DNA of 6,382 nt from WTAW01 sp964406575. GTDB lineage: Bacteria > Acidobacteriota > Aminicenantia > Aminicenantales > Aminicenantaceae. The notes under the pieces are model-generated. The model saw nothing but the letters and a program-made list of their open reading frames with translations, was not told the DNA's origin and did no database searches. The stretch spans positions 1 to 6,382 of the forward strand of contig CAYOSH010000081.1 of NCBI GenBank assembly GCA_964406575.1. Direction: 5' to 3'. Within the stretch, counting starts at the first letter, position 1. Each line of letters starts with the position of its first letter. Position numbers and translations under genes: made by a program. Shown piece by piece: positions 1 through 5,411 of this stretch.

Positions 1-66
1 GAATACTGGCGCAACATCGACAAGGAGATCGGCGACCGCATCGCCAAGGGCGTGAACGGCAGCTGA
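1..66 (+). CDS. C-terminal end of a probable catalase (partial, cut by window edge)
   Basis: An open frame enters from the left edge and ends at TGA 64-66, giving 21 residues. The peptide reads RNIDKEIGDRIAKGV in its central part. This resembles the end of monofunctional haem catalases, where a basic residue, an Asp, an acidic-x-Gly and then an R-[VI]-A-x-G-[VL] run form the last helix. The remnant that follows downstream has the equivalent KPDPDYGRRVAKGL, which supports the match. Catalase would dismutate hydrogen peroxide in the cytoplasm. Only the tail is visible, so no haem or active-site residue can be checked, and the call rests on a short similarity recalled from the family. The alternative is an unrelated protein with a charged C-terminal helix. 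Confidence 0.5.
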   Translation, partial: EYWRNIDKEIGDRIAKGVNGS

Positions 67-150
67 TCTCGGAAGCGCACGGTGCGCGACGCTCCGATTA
101 TTGAGTCCCAGAGCGTAGGGTTCGATGTAGACTTCAATCGGGCGTTATAG

Positions 151-412
151 CATCCCGATAACGACTTTGTACAGGCCGGTGATCTTTACCGTAAAGTTAT
201 GAAGGACAAGGACCGTAACTACCTGATTAAAAAAATTGTCGGTCCATTTGGGAGGCGCACTGAAGTGCATCTAGATGCGCCAAACTGCTGTCTTCTTCAA
301 GCCGGACCCGGATTACGGCCGTCGCGTCGCCAAGGGGCTAAATCTTGACGAGAAAGAAGCTGAACGACTGGCGAATATGTCACCGGAAGACCGGGCCAGG
401 GCAACTGCATAA
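151..412 (+). pseudogene. Catalase C-terminal remnant, frameshifted
   Basis: From 151 the frame reads HPDNDFVQAGDLYRKVMKDK and continues through IKKIVGP to EVHL near 273. This is the conserved C-terminal region of clade-type catalases, whose usual form is DDFVQAGDLYR followed by a NIVGHL-like motif. The reading then moves by +1 between CTA 271-273 and CGC 278-280 (four bases lie between them). It continues as RQTAVFFKPDPDYGRRVAKG and ends EAERLANMSPEDRARATA at TAA 410-412. A stop (TAG 148-150) lies in frame immediately upstream, so the first roughly 400 residues of a catalase are absent. What remains is about 85 residues in two frames, with no haem-binding Tyr or catalytic His. It is a decayed gene. 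A sequencing error could explain the frameshift but not the missing N-terminal part. Confidence 0.8.
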
Positions 413-448
413 GTGGCTTATGCAGAGGCGAAATATCTCTTATCTATA

Positions 449-473
449 GGGACCTGTGGTTTCCACCGGTCCC
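449..473 (+). terminator. Strong GC-rich hairpin after the catalase remnant
   Basis: GGGACC (449-454) pairs with GGTCCC (468-473), and inside it GTGG (456-459) pairs with CCAC (463-466) around a TTT loop, with one T-C mismatch. It lies 37 bases after the catalase remnant stop and before the cupin promoter region, where a transcript end is expected. The base run after it on the plus strand is AAAAAA rather than T, so it is not a standard intrinsic terminator. It could instead be an RNA 3'-end stabiliser. Confidence 0.4.
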
Positions 474-483
474 AAAAAACAGG

Positions 484-513
484 TTGAACGGATTGTTTTG
501 CAATTACCATAGT
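484..513 (+). promoter_or_regulatory. Possible sigma70-type promoter for the cupin gene
   Basis: TTGAAC (484-489) and CATAGT (508-513) are separated by 18 bases, each matching the sigma70 consensus at four of six positions. The pair sits just upstream of the strong ribosome binding site of the cupin gene. The match is only moderate and rests on eye inspection. Confidence 0.3.
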
Positions 514-541
514 GCGAAATATGACAAAGGAGGTACAGACA

Positions 542-931
542 ATGACAGGCTATGTTGGACCTATTGAAAAAGCGACGCTTGATAACGGCTTCTTCCGCAA
601 GGTGTTATTCACCGGCAAATACAGCCAGCTTGTGGTGATGTGTCTGCAAGGAGGCGAGGAGATCGGCAACGAGGTCCACCCAAAGGTAGACCAATTCTTC
701 CGCATTGAAGAAGGCAATGCCAAATTCGTCTTCAACGATAAGGAGGAACACCTTGTCGGTGACGGTGACGCAGTTGTGGTGCCTGCCGGCACATACCACA
801 ACGTGATCAATACGTCTTCAACCAAACCGCTCAGGCTCTACACGATTTATACCCCTCCCAATCATCCTGACGGGACCGTGCATAAGACAAAAGCCGAAGC
901 AGATGCAGTGGAGGCCGCAGAACATCACTGA
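542..931 (+). CDS. Small single-domain cupin protein
   Basis: This encodes a 129-residue cytoplasmic protein with one cupin barrel. Cupin motif 1 is present with correct spacing: G38, five residues, then E44-x-H46, four residues, Q51, six residues, G58. The usual HxH...E is therefore changed to E-x-H...Q. Motif 2 is canonical: G75, five residues, P81-x-G83, two residues, H86, three residues, N90. Predicted metal ligands are E44, H46, Q51 and H86. The C-terminal PPNHPDGTVHKTKAEAD stretch is, from memory, typical of a bacterial family annotated as cupin or mannose-6-phosphate isomerase-like, whose substrate is not established. ATG 542 is chosen because GGAGG (529-533) lies 8 bases before it. 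In-frame GTG 512 and ATG 521 lack such a site. The gene appears intact although decayed genes lie on both sides. Confidence 0.85.
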   Translation: MTGYVGPIEKATLDNGFFRKVLFTGKYSQLVVMCLQGGEEIGNEVHPKVDQFFRIEEGNAKFVFNDKEEHLVGDGDAVVVPAGTYHNVINTSSTKPLRLYTIYTPPNHPDGTVHKTKAEADAVEAAEHH

Positions 932-948
932 GACCTTCGTCGAAGGGG

Positions 949-1360
949 TTGTCCCGGATGAGGAGGAGCAAATCGGGGAAGATTTCAGCCGCCACGATCA
1001 ACCGCACGCTCGCAATCCTCAGCAAGATGTACAACGACGCCATGAGACGGGGGTACGTCGCTGCCAGCCCCATGCGAAACGTGAGCAAGCTGCACGAGCC
1101 GGAGAAGGGATTCGACTTCTACATCGAGAGCGGGTTTCCGGAAGATACGCTTTCACGACCTCCGCCACATCTTCGCTTCCAACTACGTCATTAAGGGCGG
1201 AAACCTCGTTTCCTTGCAGAAGATTCTCGGCCACTCTACCATCAACATGACCCTGCGCTACGCCCACCTCGCTCCCGACTTCATGGCCAAGGACATCGAG
1301 AGGCTGAATTTCGGAAACGAATGGTCACCGGATAGCCACCGGAGGGAGGCCGTGAATTGA
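949..1360 (+). pseudogene. Tyrosine recombinase (phage-type integrase) relic, internally deleted and frameshifted
   Basis: Two pieces of one integrase survive in different frames. From about 949 to 1127 one frame reads KISAATINRTLAILSKMYND and then RRGYVAASPMRNV, a typical core-binding (SAM-like) domain. From about 1130 a second frame reads AGFRKIRFHDLRHIFAS, then SLQKILGHSTINMTLRYAHL, and ends at TGA 1358-1360. This second piece carries the catalytic box II H-x-x-R, the LGH histidine and the nucleophilic Tyr in RYAH. Missing are the N-terminal arm domain and roughly 130 residues between the pieces, including the first catalytic Arg and the Lys hairpin. It cannot make an active recombinase. 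It starts within 20 bases of the cupin stop and ends about 35 bases before a tRNA 3' fragment, the usual location of an integrase beside its attachment site. The exact deletion junction is uncertain. Confidence 0.88.
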
Positions 1361-1393
1361 GAATCCGTTCGTTTTCAGCCGGTTACAGAAATG

Positions 1394-1457
1394 ATTCAAG
1401 GGACTTAAAATTCCTCGTAGGTTATCCTACGCGCCGGTTCGAGTCCGGCCCTCGGCA
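1394..1457 (+). other. 3' half of tRNA-Leu(UAA): relic attachment site
   Basis: The segment folds as the 3' half of a class II tRNA. The anticodon stem is AGGGA (1399-1403) with TTCCT (1411-1415) around the loop CTTAAAA, giving anticodon TAA at 1406-1408. A long variable arm follows, CGTAGG (1416-1421) with CCTACG (1426-1431). The T arm is GCCGG-TTCGAGT-CCGGC (1433-1449). The acceptor 3' strand is CCTCGGC (1450-1456) with discriminator A1457. CCTCGGC would pair with the GCCGAGG 5' end common in tRNA-Leu, but no such 5' half precedes it, so this is not a functional tRNA. Together with the integrase relic on its left, it is best read as the distal att copy left by an element that integrated at the anticodon loop. 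CCA is not encoded. Confidence 0.82.
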
Positions 1458-1519
1458 CGCCTGTTATCCCTGAGGTTTTTGTTATCGACGGGAACCTTGG
1501 AAAATTATAACGATCGCTA

Positions 1520-2068
1520 CTATTCCATATCTGTCACCGTGATGGCGAATTTTCCATCCGTGACGGCGTAAGGATTTCCCTCTTCATCCAGGAGTTTGCC
1601 CTTAAAGGTTCCCTTGGCCAGCGTGCCTTTTGGACCGAAATTCTCAAAAGTGATCGTGAATTCCAGCATATCCTCGGCTCCGCTGTCCATGCTGGCCAGG
1701 ATTTGTTTGATCTCTGTCCTGTTCTGTGTTTTAACGGTTTCATACCAGCTGACATAAACGGGCATCGTGTCCGAAGAGTAGGCGGTGTGGGTTCCCACAA
1801 TGGAGTCAGACGTGGATAATTCGATGGTTATGCCGACCTCTAAATTTCTGTACCGGGGGATGTTGCCTTCACCAAAGTCGACTTTTTCCATTTTTCCACC
1901 TTCAAGGTGAATAAAGCCGCCTTCCGCTGATGATTGGAGTTCGACTTCGGTGAAATGAAATTTTTTTCCGTTCACCGAATAAGAGACGAACTGATCCTCC
2001 TGGGCCTGGGAAAAAATTGTCATTACCGAACACACGCAGATCCATAAAACAACTTTCCTTATACACAT
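1520..2068 (-). CDS. Secreted beta-rich protein of unknown function
   Basis: This encodes 182 residues with a clear Sec signal peptide: M-C-I-R-K, a hydrophobic stretch from V6 to F19, and a probable signal peptidase I site after S-Q-A22. The mature part is rich in alternating beta-strand patterns (YSVNGKKFHFTEVEL, a GGFIHLEGG turn, LEFTITFENFG). It ends with KGTFKGKLLDEEGNPYAVTD, which recalls the closing strands of small secreted beta-sandwich proteins such as the DUF6252-like group. That link is from memory and unverified. No Cys remains in the mature protein and there is no lipobox. The start is the second Met (2066-2068) because GAGGAGG sits 7 bases before it. The in-frame Met six bases upstream nearly touches that site. 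The gene is transcribed alone, leftwards. Confidence 0.75.
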   Translation of the reverse strand: MCIRKVVLWICVCSVMTIFSQAQEDQFVSYSVNGKKFHFTEVELQSSAEGGFIHLEGGKMEKVDFGEGNIPRYRNLEVGITIELSTSDSIVGTHTAYSSDTMPVYVSWYETVKTQNRTEIKQILASMDSGAEDMLEFTITFENFGPKGTLAKGTFKGKLLDEEGNPYAVTDGKFAITVTDME

Positions 2069-2089
2069 ATTCATTCCTCCTCGATTGCA

Positions 2090-2129
2090 CTTATATTGAA
2101 TTATGAATTACGATGAATGGATGATGAAT
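2090..2129 (-). promoter_or_regulatory. Phased ATGAAT repeats and possible -10 upstream of the secreted-protein gene
   Basis: On the plus strand ATGAAT occurs at 2103-2108, 2113-2118 and 2124-2129, 10 and 11 bases apart (about one helical turn), with a one-mismatch copy TTGAAT at 2096-2101. On the minus strand a TATAAG hexamer (2095-2090) could be the -10 of the leftward gene, placing the start of transcription just before its ribosome binding site. The -35 is poor. A regulator binding to one face of the helix would fit, but this is inference. Confidence 0.3.
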
Positions 2130-2237
2130 ACCCCTTTTTTATCGGATATGAGATCAAAATTTTTTAGCCAGTTCCTCCCTATGACTTCTGAAAGGGAATA
2201 TATCACCGGATAAATGGCGAAGTCAATGGGTGGGAAA

Positions 2238-2266
2238 TTGACAATTCAGATAAGAGGCTCTATGCT
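2238..2266 (+). promoter_or_regulatory. Sigma70-type promoter for the small zinc-finger gene
   Basis: A perfect -35 TTGACA (2238-2243) is followed after exactly 17 bases by TATGCT (2261-2266). Transcription would start near 2273 and give a leader of about 60 bases before the ATG at 2335. The promoter lies inside a longer open frame from 2214, which argues that this frame is not a gene. Confidence 0.6.
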
Positions 2267-2334
2267 TTATTTGATTGGATATCGGGGGATAAGGGTAAAA
2301 GTCTTGTATGGAGAAAATTATTTAGGAGCCTCAA

Positions 2335-2520
2335 ATGATCGCTCAACTGAAATCCGAGCAAAATTTTTGTCCGCATTGTTGGGGAAAGAAGATATGTGAC
2401 TGTTCATCTTGCGGACTAAAAGTGAGGTACGTAAGTTTTGGCGGAAAATGGTTTAAATATTATGAGTCAGGGAGATGCAAGGTTTGTGGAGGGAAGGGAG
2501 TCATCTCGACCAAGGATTGA
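2335..2520 (+). CDS. Small Cys-rich zinc-finger-like protein, function unknown
   Basis: This encodes a 61-residue protein with seven Cys in clustered pairs: C12-P-H-C15, then C21-x-C23-x-x-C26-G, and after a 21-residue gap C48-K-V-C51-G-G-K-G. The C-x-x-C-x-G-x and C-x-x-C-G-G-K-G forms resemble the cysteine-rich zinc-binding module of DnaJ, suggesting one or two Zn sites and a structural or nucleic-acid or protein-binding role. No enzymatic motif is visible. AGGAG (spacing 6) precedes the ATG, and a good promoter lies 70-100 bases upstream. The stop is TGA 2518-2520. The GIY-YIG-like gene follows on the same strand about 80 bases later, so the two may be co-transcribed. The Cys pattern makes chance unlikely, but the function is not known to me. 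Confidence 0.65.
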   Translation: MIAQLKSEQNFCPHCWGKKICDCSSCGLKVRYVSFGGKWFKYYESGRCKVCGGKGVISTKD

Positions 2521-2599
2521 CTGAACGCCCTTCCCAATTTTTCGTATTTAGAGAGAGAGCATAATTGACCGAACAGATCGCGAAAGCAGGATCTTGATC

Positions 2600-2929
2600 A
2601 TGATTTATTTTGCCAATTATCAATTCAGCGAGCCAGAACCCTTCCTCAATTGGACGACTTCAGAAAAAGAGGGGATATTCTCAATCCTGATTAAAAATCC
2701 CACATCAAAATCAAAACCGTATAAGGCTATTTACTTCGGTGAATCAAGTGATTTGAGTGAGCGGGGCTTCTTCAGATCTTACTATAGATATGATTGCTGG
2801 ATTCGTGAGGCGGGCAGCGAGGCTGATCTTTATATATCTGTATTCCCCATGCCCGATTCCACTCCGGAGCTCAGGCAGAGCATTCAGGCTTTTTTGAACA
2901 AGTATTATCACCCTGTTTGCAGCTTTTAA
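2600..2929 (+). CDS. GIY-YIG-like small protein, probably catalytically impaired
   Basis: This encodes 109 residues. The layout follows a small GIY-YIG-type domain: G25-I-F27 for the first motif, a proline-rich turn, Y45-F-G47-E-S for the YIG motif, D51-L-x-E-R55 with the conserved Arg, C66-W-I, L77-Y-I-S strand, then R92-x-x-I-Q96 and a final Y-x-P-V-C. GIY-YIG domains cut DNA with a metal-binding Glu in the R-x-x-I-E position. Here that residue is Gln (Q96), and the terminal P-x-C-N seen in related hypothetical proteins is P-V-C-S. Activity is therefore doubtful and a binding role is possible. ATG 2600 is preferred over TTG 2594 because AGGA (2588-2591) lies 8 bases before the ATG. The family assignment is by motif reading only. 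Confidence 0.65.
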   Translation: MIYFANYQFSEPEPFLNWTTSEKEGIFSILIKNPTSKSKPYKAIYFGESSDLSERGFFRSYYRYDCWIREAGSEADLYISVFPMPDSTPELRQSIQAFLNKYYHPVCSF

Positions 2930-3019
2930 TAAAGATCCCTACAGTTTTGTTTTCAGAAGATAGATCTAAGGCAACCCAGGGCTCTCTTGATTAGAGGAAA
3001 TGATCCTATCAACTTTGCC

Positions 3020-3355
3020 CTAATGATTTTTCATTATGGTCAATACAGATTCGGGAATTTCATGCAAATATTCAATACCCATTTCATAGAGGTACGAGGT
3101 GTAGAAATTTTTTACCCACTTCACCTGTGCAGCAACATGGACGATCCTTCTCGATTGCGTGTGAGACAGTGTGATTTTGAGCAGAGTCCCAACCGCAAAG
3201 GACTTGTCTGTCAAGAGCCTTACTCCTCCCTCAGACACATCTCTTGTTAATGCATACGTCACGTTTTTCGGGGCAGGGCCCTTCCCGCTTGGATAAAACT
3301 CGATAACGACCTTTTTTTCTTCCTTGATGCGGTGGTCTTTTCTTTTTTCCGGCAT
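3020..3355 (-). CDS. Single-domain PilZ protein (cyclic-di-GMP receptor)
   Basis: This encodes 111 residues, essentially one PilZ domain. Both cyclic-di-GMP binding signatures are intact: the N-terminal R5-x-x-x-R9 and the barrel motif D39-x-S41-x-x-G44. Strands follow through GTLLKITLSH and VHVAAQVKWV to the conserved GIEYLHEI end. PilZ proteins bind cyclic-di-GMP and alter motility, secretion or polysaccharide production through a partner. There is no output domain here, so it must act in trans, and no partner gene is adjacent. ATG 3353-3355 is chosen over an upstream in-frame TTG at 3374-3376 because neither has a strong ribosome site and the ATG gives the usual length. It converges with the GIY-YIG-like gene, with about 90 bases between the stops. 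Confidence 0.88.
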   Translation of the reverse strand: MPEKRKDHRIKEEKKVVIEFYPSGKGPAPKNVTYALTRDVSEGGVRLLTDKSFAVGTLLKITLSHTQSRRIVHVAAQVKWVKNFYTSYLYEMGIEYLHEIPESVLTIMKNH

Positions 3356-3400
3356 TGAACAGCCCCAGCGATCCAATATTTTCAGTTTTTTGACAATCTT

Positions 3401-3428
3401 ATCTTATCGCAAGTCTATTTTTGGTCAA
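3401..3428 (-). promoter_or_regulatory. Candidate sigma70-type promoter for the PilZ gene
   Basis: On the minus strand TTGACC (3428-3423) and TAAGAT (3406-3401) are 16 bases apart. Transcription would start near 3394 and leave about 40 bases before the PilZ ATG. A second TAAGAT overlaps just downstream (3401-3396) at a poorer distance. Confidence 0.45.
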
Positions 3429-3469
3429 TCGCCTTTTGAGGGGATTTGGGGGGCGATTTTAGATGTAGG

Positions 3470-3521
3470 GATATTGGGAGGATATGATATTTGATATTGG
3501 ATATTGGGGAGATATTGGGGA
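3470..3521 (+). repeat. Degenerate GATATTGG(GGA) short tandem repeat
   Basis: Copies of the unit GATATTGG or GATATTGGGGA occur at 3470-3478, 3493-3500, 3501-3510 (lacking the first G) and 3511-3521, with broken copies between. The two last ones form an 11-base direct repeat (ATATTGGGGAG then ATATTGGGGAC). It may be a small variable-number repeat or slippage product. Confidence 0.6.
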
Positions 3522-3568
3522 CGGGCCACGATAACTTATAGATTTTTAACAAGTTAACTAGAAATATC

Positions 3569-3584
3569 AGGCATTAAAATGCCT
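3569..3584. other. Small perfect hairpin
   Basis: AGGCATT (3569-3575) and AATGCCT (3578-3584) are exact inverted repeats with a two-base centre, so six pairs with a four-base loop in RNA. No T run follows on either strand closely enough to call a terminator. It could be an operator. Confidence 0.35.
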
Positions 3585-3765
3585 TAGAGTCCAATTTTTG
3601 CAACAAAAAACAATCATCTAAGAAGGATTCAATCAACACCATAAAAAGTCAGCGGATGCCCCTCAAAGAGATGACTATTGAATGATTGACGTGCACAGCA
3701 ATATCGTTGAACTTTGTGGTGCGATCTCTGTCACATTCGAGGGATATCAAGCGGCAAATCGCTCT

Positions 3766-3788
3766 AAAAAATGAGAAGTCAGCACTCT
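3766..3788 (-). terminator. Weak possible terminator of inositol-3-phosphate synthase
   Basis: Just past the synthase stop, on the minus strand, AGAGT (3788-3784) can pair with ACTTCT (3779-3774) with one bulged T around GCTG. A run of six T (3771-3766) follows. The position and T run suit an intrinsic terminator, but the stem is short. Confidence 0.3.
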
Positions 3789-3795
3789 GATAAAT

Positions 3796-5109
3796 TTAGT
3801 CGTAATACTCCAATCCTAGATGTGTGATGAGTTCTTCTCCCTTGAGATGCCGCAAGGTGTTTTTCAGTTTCATGAGCTGGATGAAAAGGTCATGTTCAGG
3901 GTAGAGATCAGGCGCACACATCGGGCTCTTGAAATAGAAGGACAACCATTCCTGGATCCCCTTCATTCCGCTGCGCTGGGCAAGATCCATGAAGATCGCA
4001 AGGTCAAGCACAATGGGCGCCGCCAATATGCTATCACGACAGAGAAAATCGATCTTGATCTGCATGGGATAGCCCAGCCAGCCGAAAATATCGATATTGT
4101 CCCAACCCTCTTTGTTGTCACCCCGCGGTGGGTAGTAATTGATCCGAACTTTGTGGTAGAAGTTTTTATATAACTCCGGATAGACATCGGGCTGCAGGAT
4201 GTACTGGAGAACGCCCAGTTTGCTCTCTTCTTTTGTTTTGAAAGAATCCGGGTCGTCGAGGACTTCGCCATCCCGGTTGCCGAGGATATTCGTCGAGAAC
4301 CATCCGTTCAAGCCGATAAGCCGGGCCTTCAATCCCGGAGCGAGGATAGTCTTCATCAAAGTCTGACCGGTCTTAAAATCTTTGCCTGCAATGGGGATTT
4401 TTTTTGCGTTGGCCAGCTCAAACATCGCCGGAATGTCAACCGTTAAATTAGGCGCCCCGTTAGCGAAGGGCACACCTGATGCGATCGAGGCATAAGCGTA
4501 AACCATGCTCGGGGCAATGGCGGGGTGGTTTGCTTTCATCGCTTTTTCAAAAGACTCGAGTGTTTTATAGACAGGATCGGGCTTCATGAACACTTCCGTG
4601 CTGGCGCACCATACCGTTACCATGCGGCTTAAATTGTTTTTCTCTTTGAATTTCTGGATATCCTCCATGAGCATTTGCGCCAGGTCATATTTGGTCGCAG
4701 CTTTTTTGACGTGCTCCCCATGCAATTTTTTTACGTAATTCTGGTCGAAGACCGCTTTCCAGGGTTGAATCCCCTCAATATCATCGCGGACTTGGTCTAA
4801 TAATTCTTTATGAAGAACTCCCGCATTGAGCGCGGCCTGATAGGCGTTGTCCGTGAAGATATCCCATCCGCCGAACACCAAGTCATCAAGATTTGCCAAC
4901 TCCACAAAATCTTTGATCTTGGGAACCCTCTTTTCGGTCCGTTTGCCGAGCCTGATCGTTCCCATCTGGGTTAAAGAGCCGTAAGGTTGGGAGAGTCCTC
5001 TCCTTATTGCAGATACACCCGCAATAAATGTAGTCGCCACTGCTCCTAATCCGGGCAACAATATTCCCAACTTACCGGTCGGTTTTTCCATCGGGACATT
5101 TTCACTCAC
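3796..5109 (-). CDS. Inositol-3-phosphate synthase (myo-inositol-1-phosphate synthase)
   Basis: This 437-residue enzyme converts glucose 6-phosphate to 1D-myo-inositol 3-phosphate with bound NAD, the first step to inositol lipids or inositol solutes. The Rossmann motif is G20-L-G22-A-V-A-T-T near the N-terminus. It is followed by SLTQMGTIRLGKR, LVFGGWDIF, SMVYAYASIASGVPFANGAPN and the catalytic-lysine region GKDFKTGQT (242-250). LNGWFSTNILGNRDGEVL (267-284) and CRDSILAAPIVLDLA (357-371) complete the conserved barrel. No inactivating change is seen and the length is normal for bacterial members. The frame stays open 47 codons further upstream, but GTG 5107-5109 is chosen as start. GGAGG lies 7 bases before it, and the upstream residues are not family-like. 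There is no inositol phosphatase or phosphotransferase neighbour, so the end product cannot be inferred. Confidence 0.93.
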   Translation of the reverse strand: MSENVPMEKPTGKLGILLPGLGAVATTFIAGVSAIRRGLSQPYGSLTQMGTIRLGKRTEKRVPKIKDFVELANLDDLVFGGWDIFTDNAYQAALNAGVLHKELLDQVRDDIEGIQPWKAVFDQNYVKKLHGEHVKKAATKYDLAQMLMEDIQKFKEKNNLSRMVTVWCASTEVFMKPDPVYKTLESFEKAMKANHPAIAPSMVYAYASIASGVPFANGAPNLTVDIPAMFELANAKKIPIAGKDFKTGQTLMKTILAPGLKARLIGLNGWFSTNILGNRDGEVLDDPDSFKTKEESKLGVLQYILQPDVYPELYKNFYHKVRINYYPPRGDNKEGWDNIDIFGWLGYPMQIKIDFLCRDSILAAPIVLDLAIFMDLAQRSGMKGIQEWLSFYFKSPMCAPDLYPEHDLFIQLMKLKNTLRHLKGEELITHLGLEYYD

Positions 5110-5411
5110 TTCGATTCCTCCATGCATATTTTCTGGTTCAATAACCTTCACATTATGAATGTGAAATAAGATTCTATCTGAAATTGTGAATTTTTTCCAT
5201 TTTATACTCAAAAAATTAGCAAGTTTATGTGCTTCTTTTAATAAGAACAATATCAGTATGCATTGAATTTTTTCAATGACCTATACTTTTTCAATTATCA
5301 GTGTGATCTTTATGTGGTCTTGAAAGGTGCTTTGTAGATTGATATATTGATGGGGGATTTAAACATGCTTTTAAAAAATTTGGAGCATCGATGTATTCTA
5401 TAAGGAGAACC
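5110..5411. promoter_or_regulatory. Divergent intergenic region with inverted repeat
   Basis: This AT-rich region of about 300 bases separates the leftward synthase from the rightward exported-protein gene. A perfect inverted repeat, CATTGAA (5261-5267) and TTCAATG (5272-5278) with a TTTT centre, lies in the middle. On the minus strand a TTGAAA within this repeat followed after 18 bases by TATTGT could be the synthase promoter, giving a leader of roughly 130 bases. If so, the repeat would overlap its -35 and could be an operator. No gene is visible here. Confidence 0.35.
5320..5348 (+). promoter_or_regulatory. Sigma70-type promoter for the exported-protein gene
   Basis: TTGAAA (5320-5325) and TATATT (5343-5348) are exactly 17 bases apart. 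Transcription would begin near 5355, about 57 bases before the preferred ATG at 5412. Confidence 0.55.

Larger units (their letters stand above)
3356..3795. other. Gene-free 440-base stretch between PilZ and inositol-3-phosphate synthase
   Basis: No convincing coding frame is visible on either strand. The stretch holds the PilZ promoter, a G-rich plus strand with a degenerate GATATTGG repeat, a small perfect hairpin at 3569-3584, and a weak possible terminator of the leftward synthase gene at its right end. The rest (about 3590-3760) shows nothing I can name. Confidence 0.5.

Noticed and set aside
903..1250. Long plus-strand frame over the integrase relic
   Set aside because: Its residues are Arg- and Gln-rich with no domain pattern. 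The integrase signatures are in the other two plus frames, so it is a shadow.
1373..1457. Complete tRNA-Leu gene
   Set aside because: The 3' half folds well, but the bases where the acceptor 5' strand and D arm should be do not match GCCGAGG or a D arm, so only a fragment is present.
1472..1495. AGGTT...AACCT inverted repeat as a terminator of the leftward secreted-protein gene
   Set aside because: Only five pairs with a long loop and no following T run on the minus strand.
2214..2399. Open frame of 61 codons starting ATG 2214
   Set aside because: It has no clear ribosome site, contains a good sigma70 promoter for the next gene, overlaps the Cys-rich gene by 65 bases in another frame, and has no recognisable motif.
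3470..3521. CRISPR-like array
   Set aside because: The units are 8-11 bases, degenerate and without unique spacers of regular length, and no cas gene is present.
3820..4173. Plus-strand frame inside inositol-3-phosphate synthase
   Set aside because: It is antisense to a highly conserved enzyme and is explained by that gene's codon pattern.
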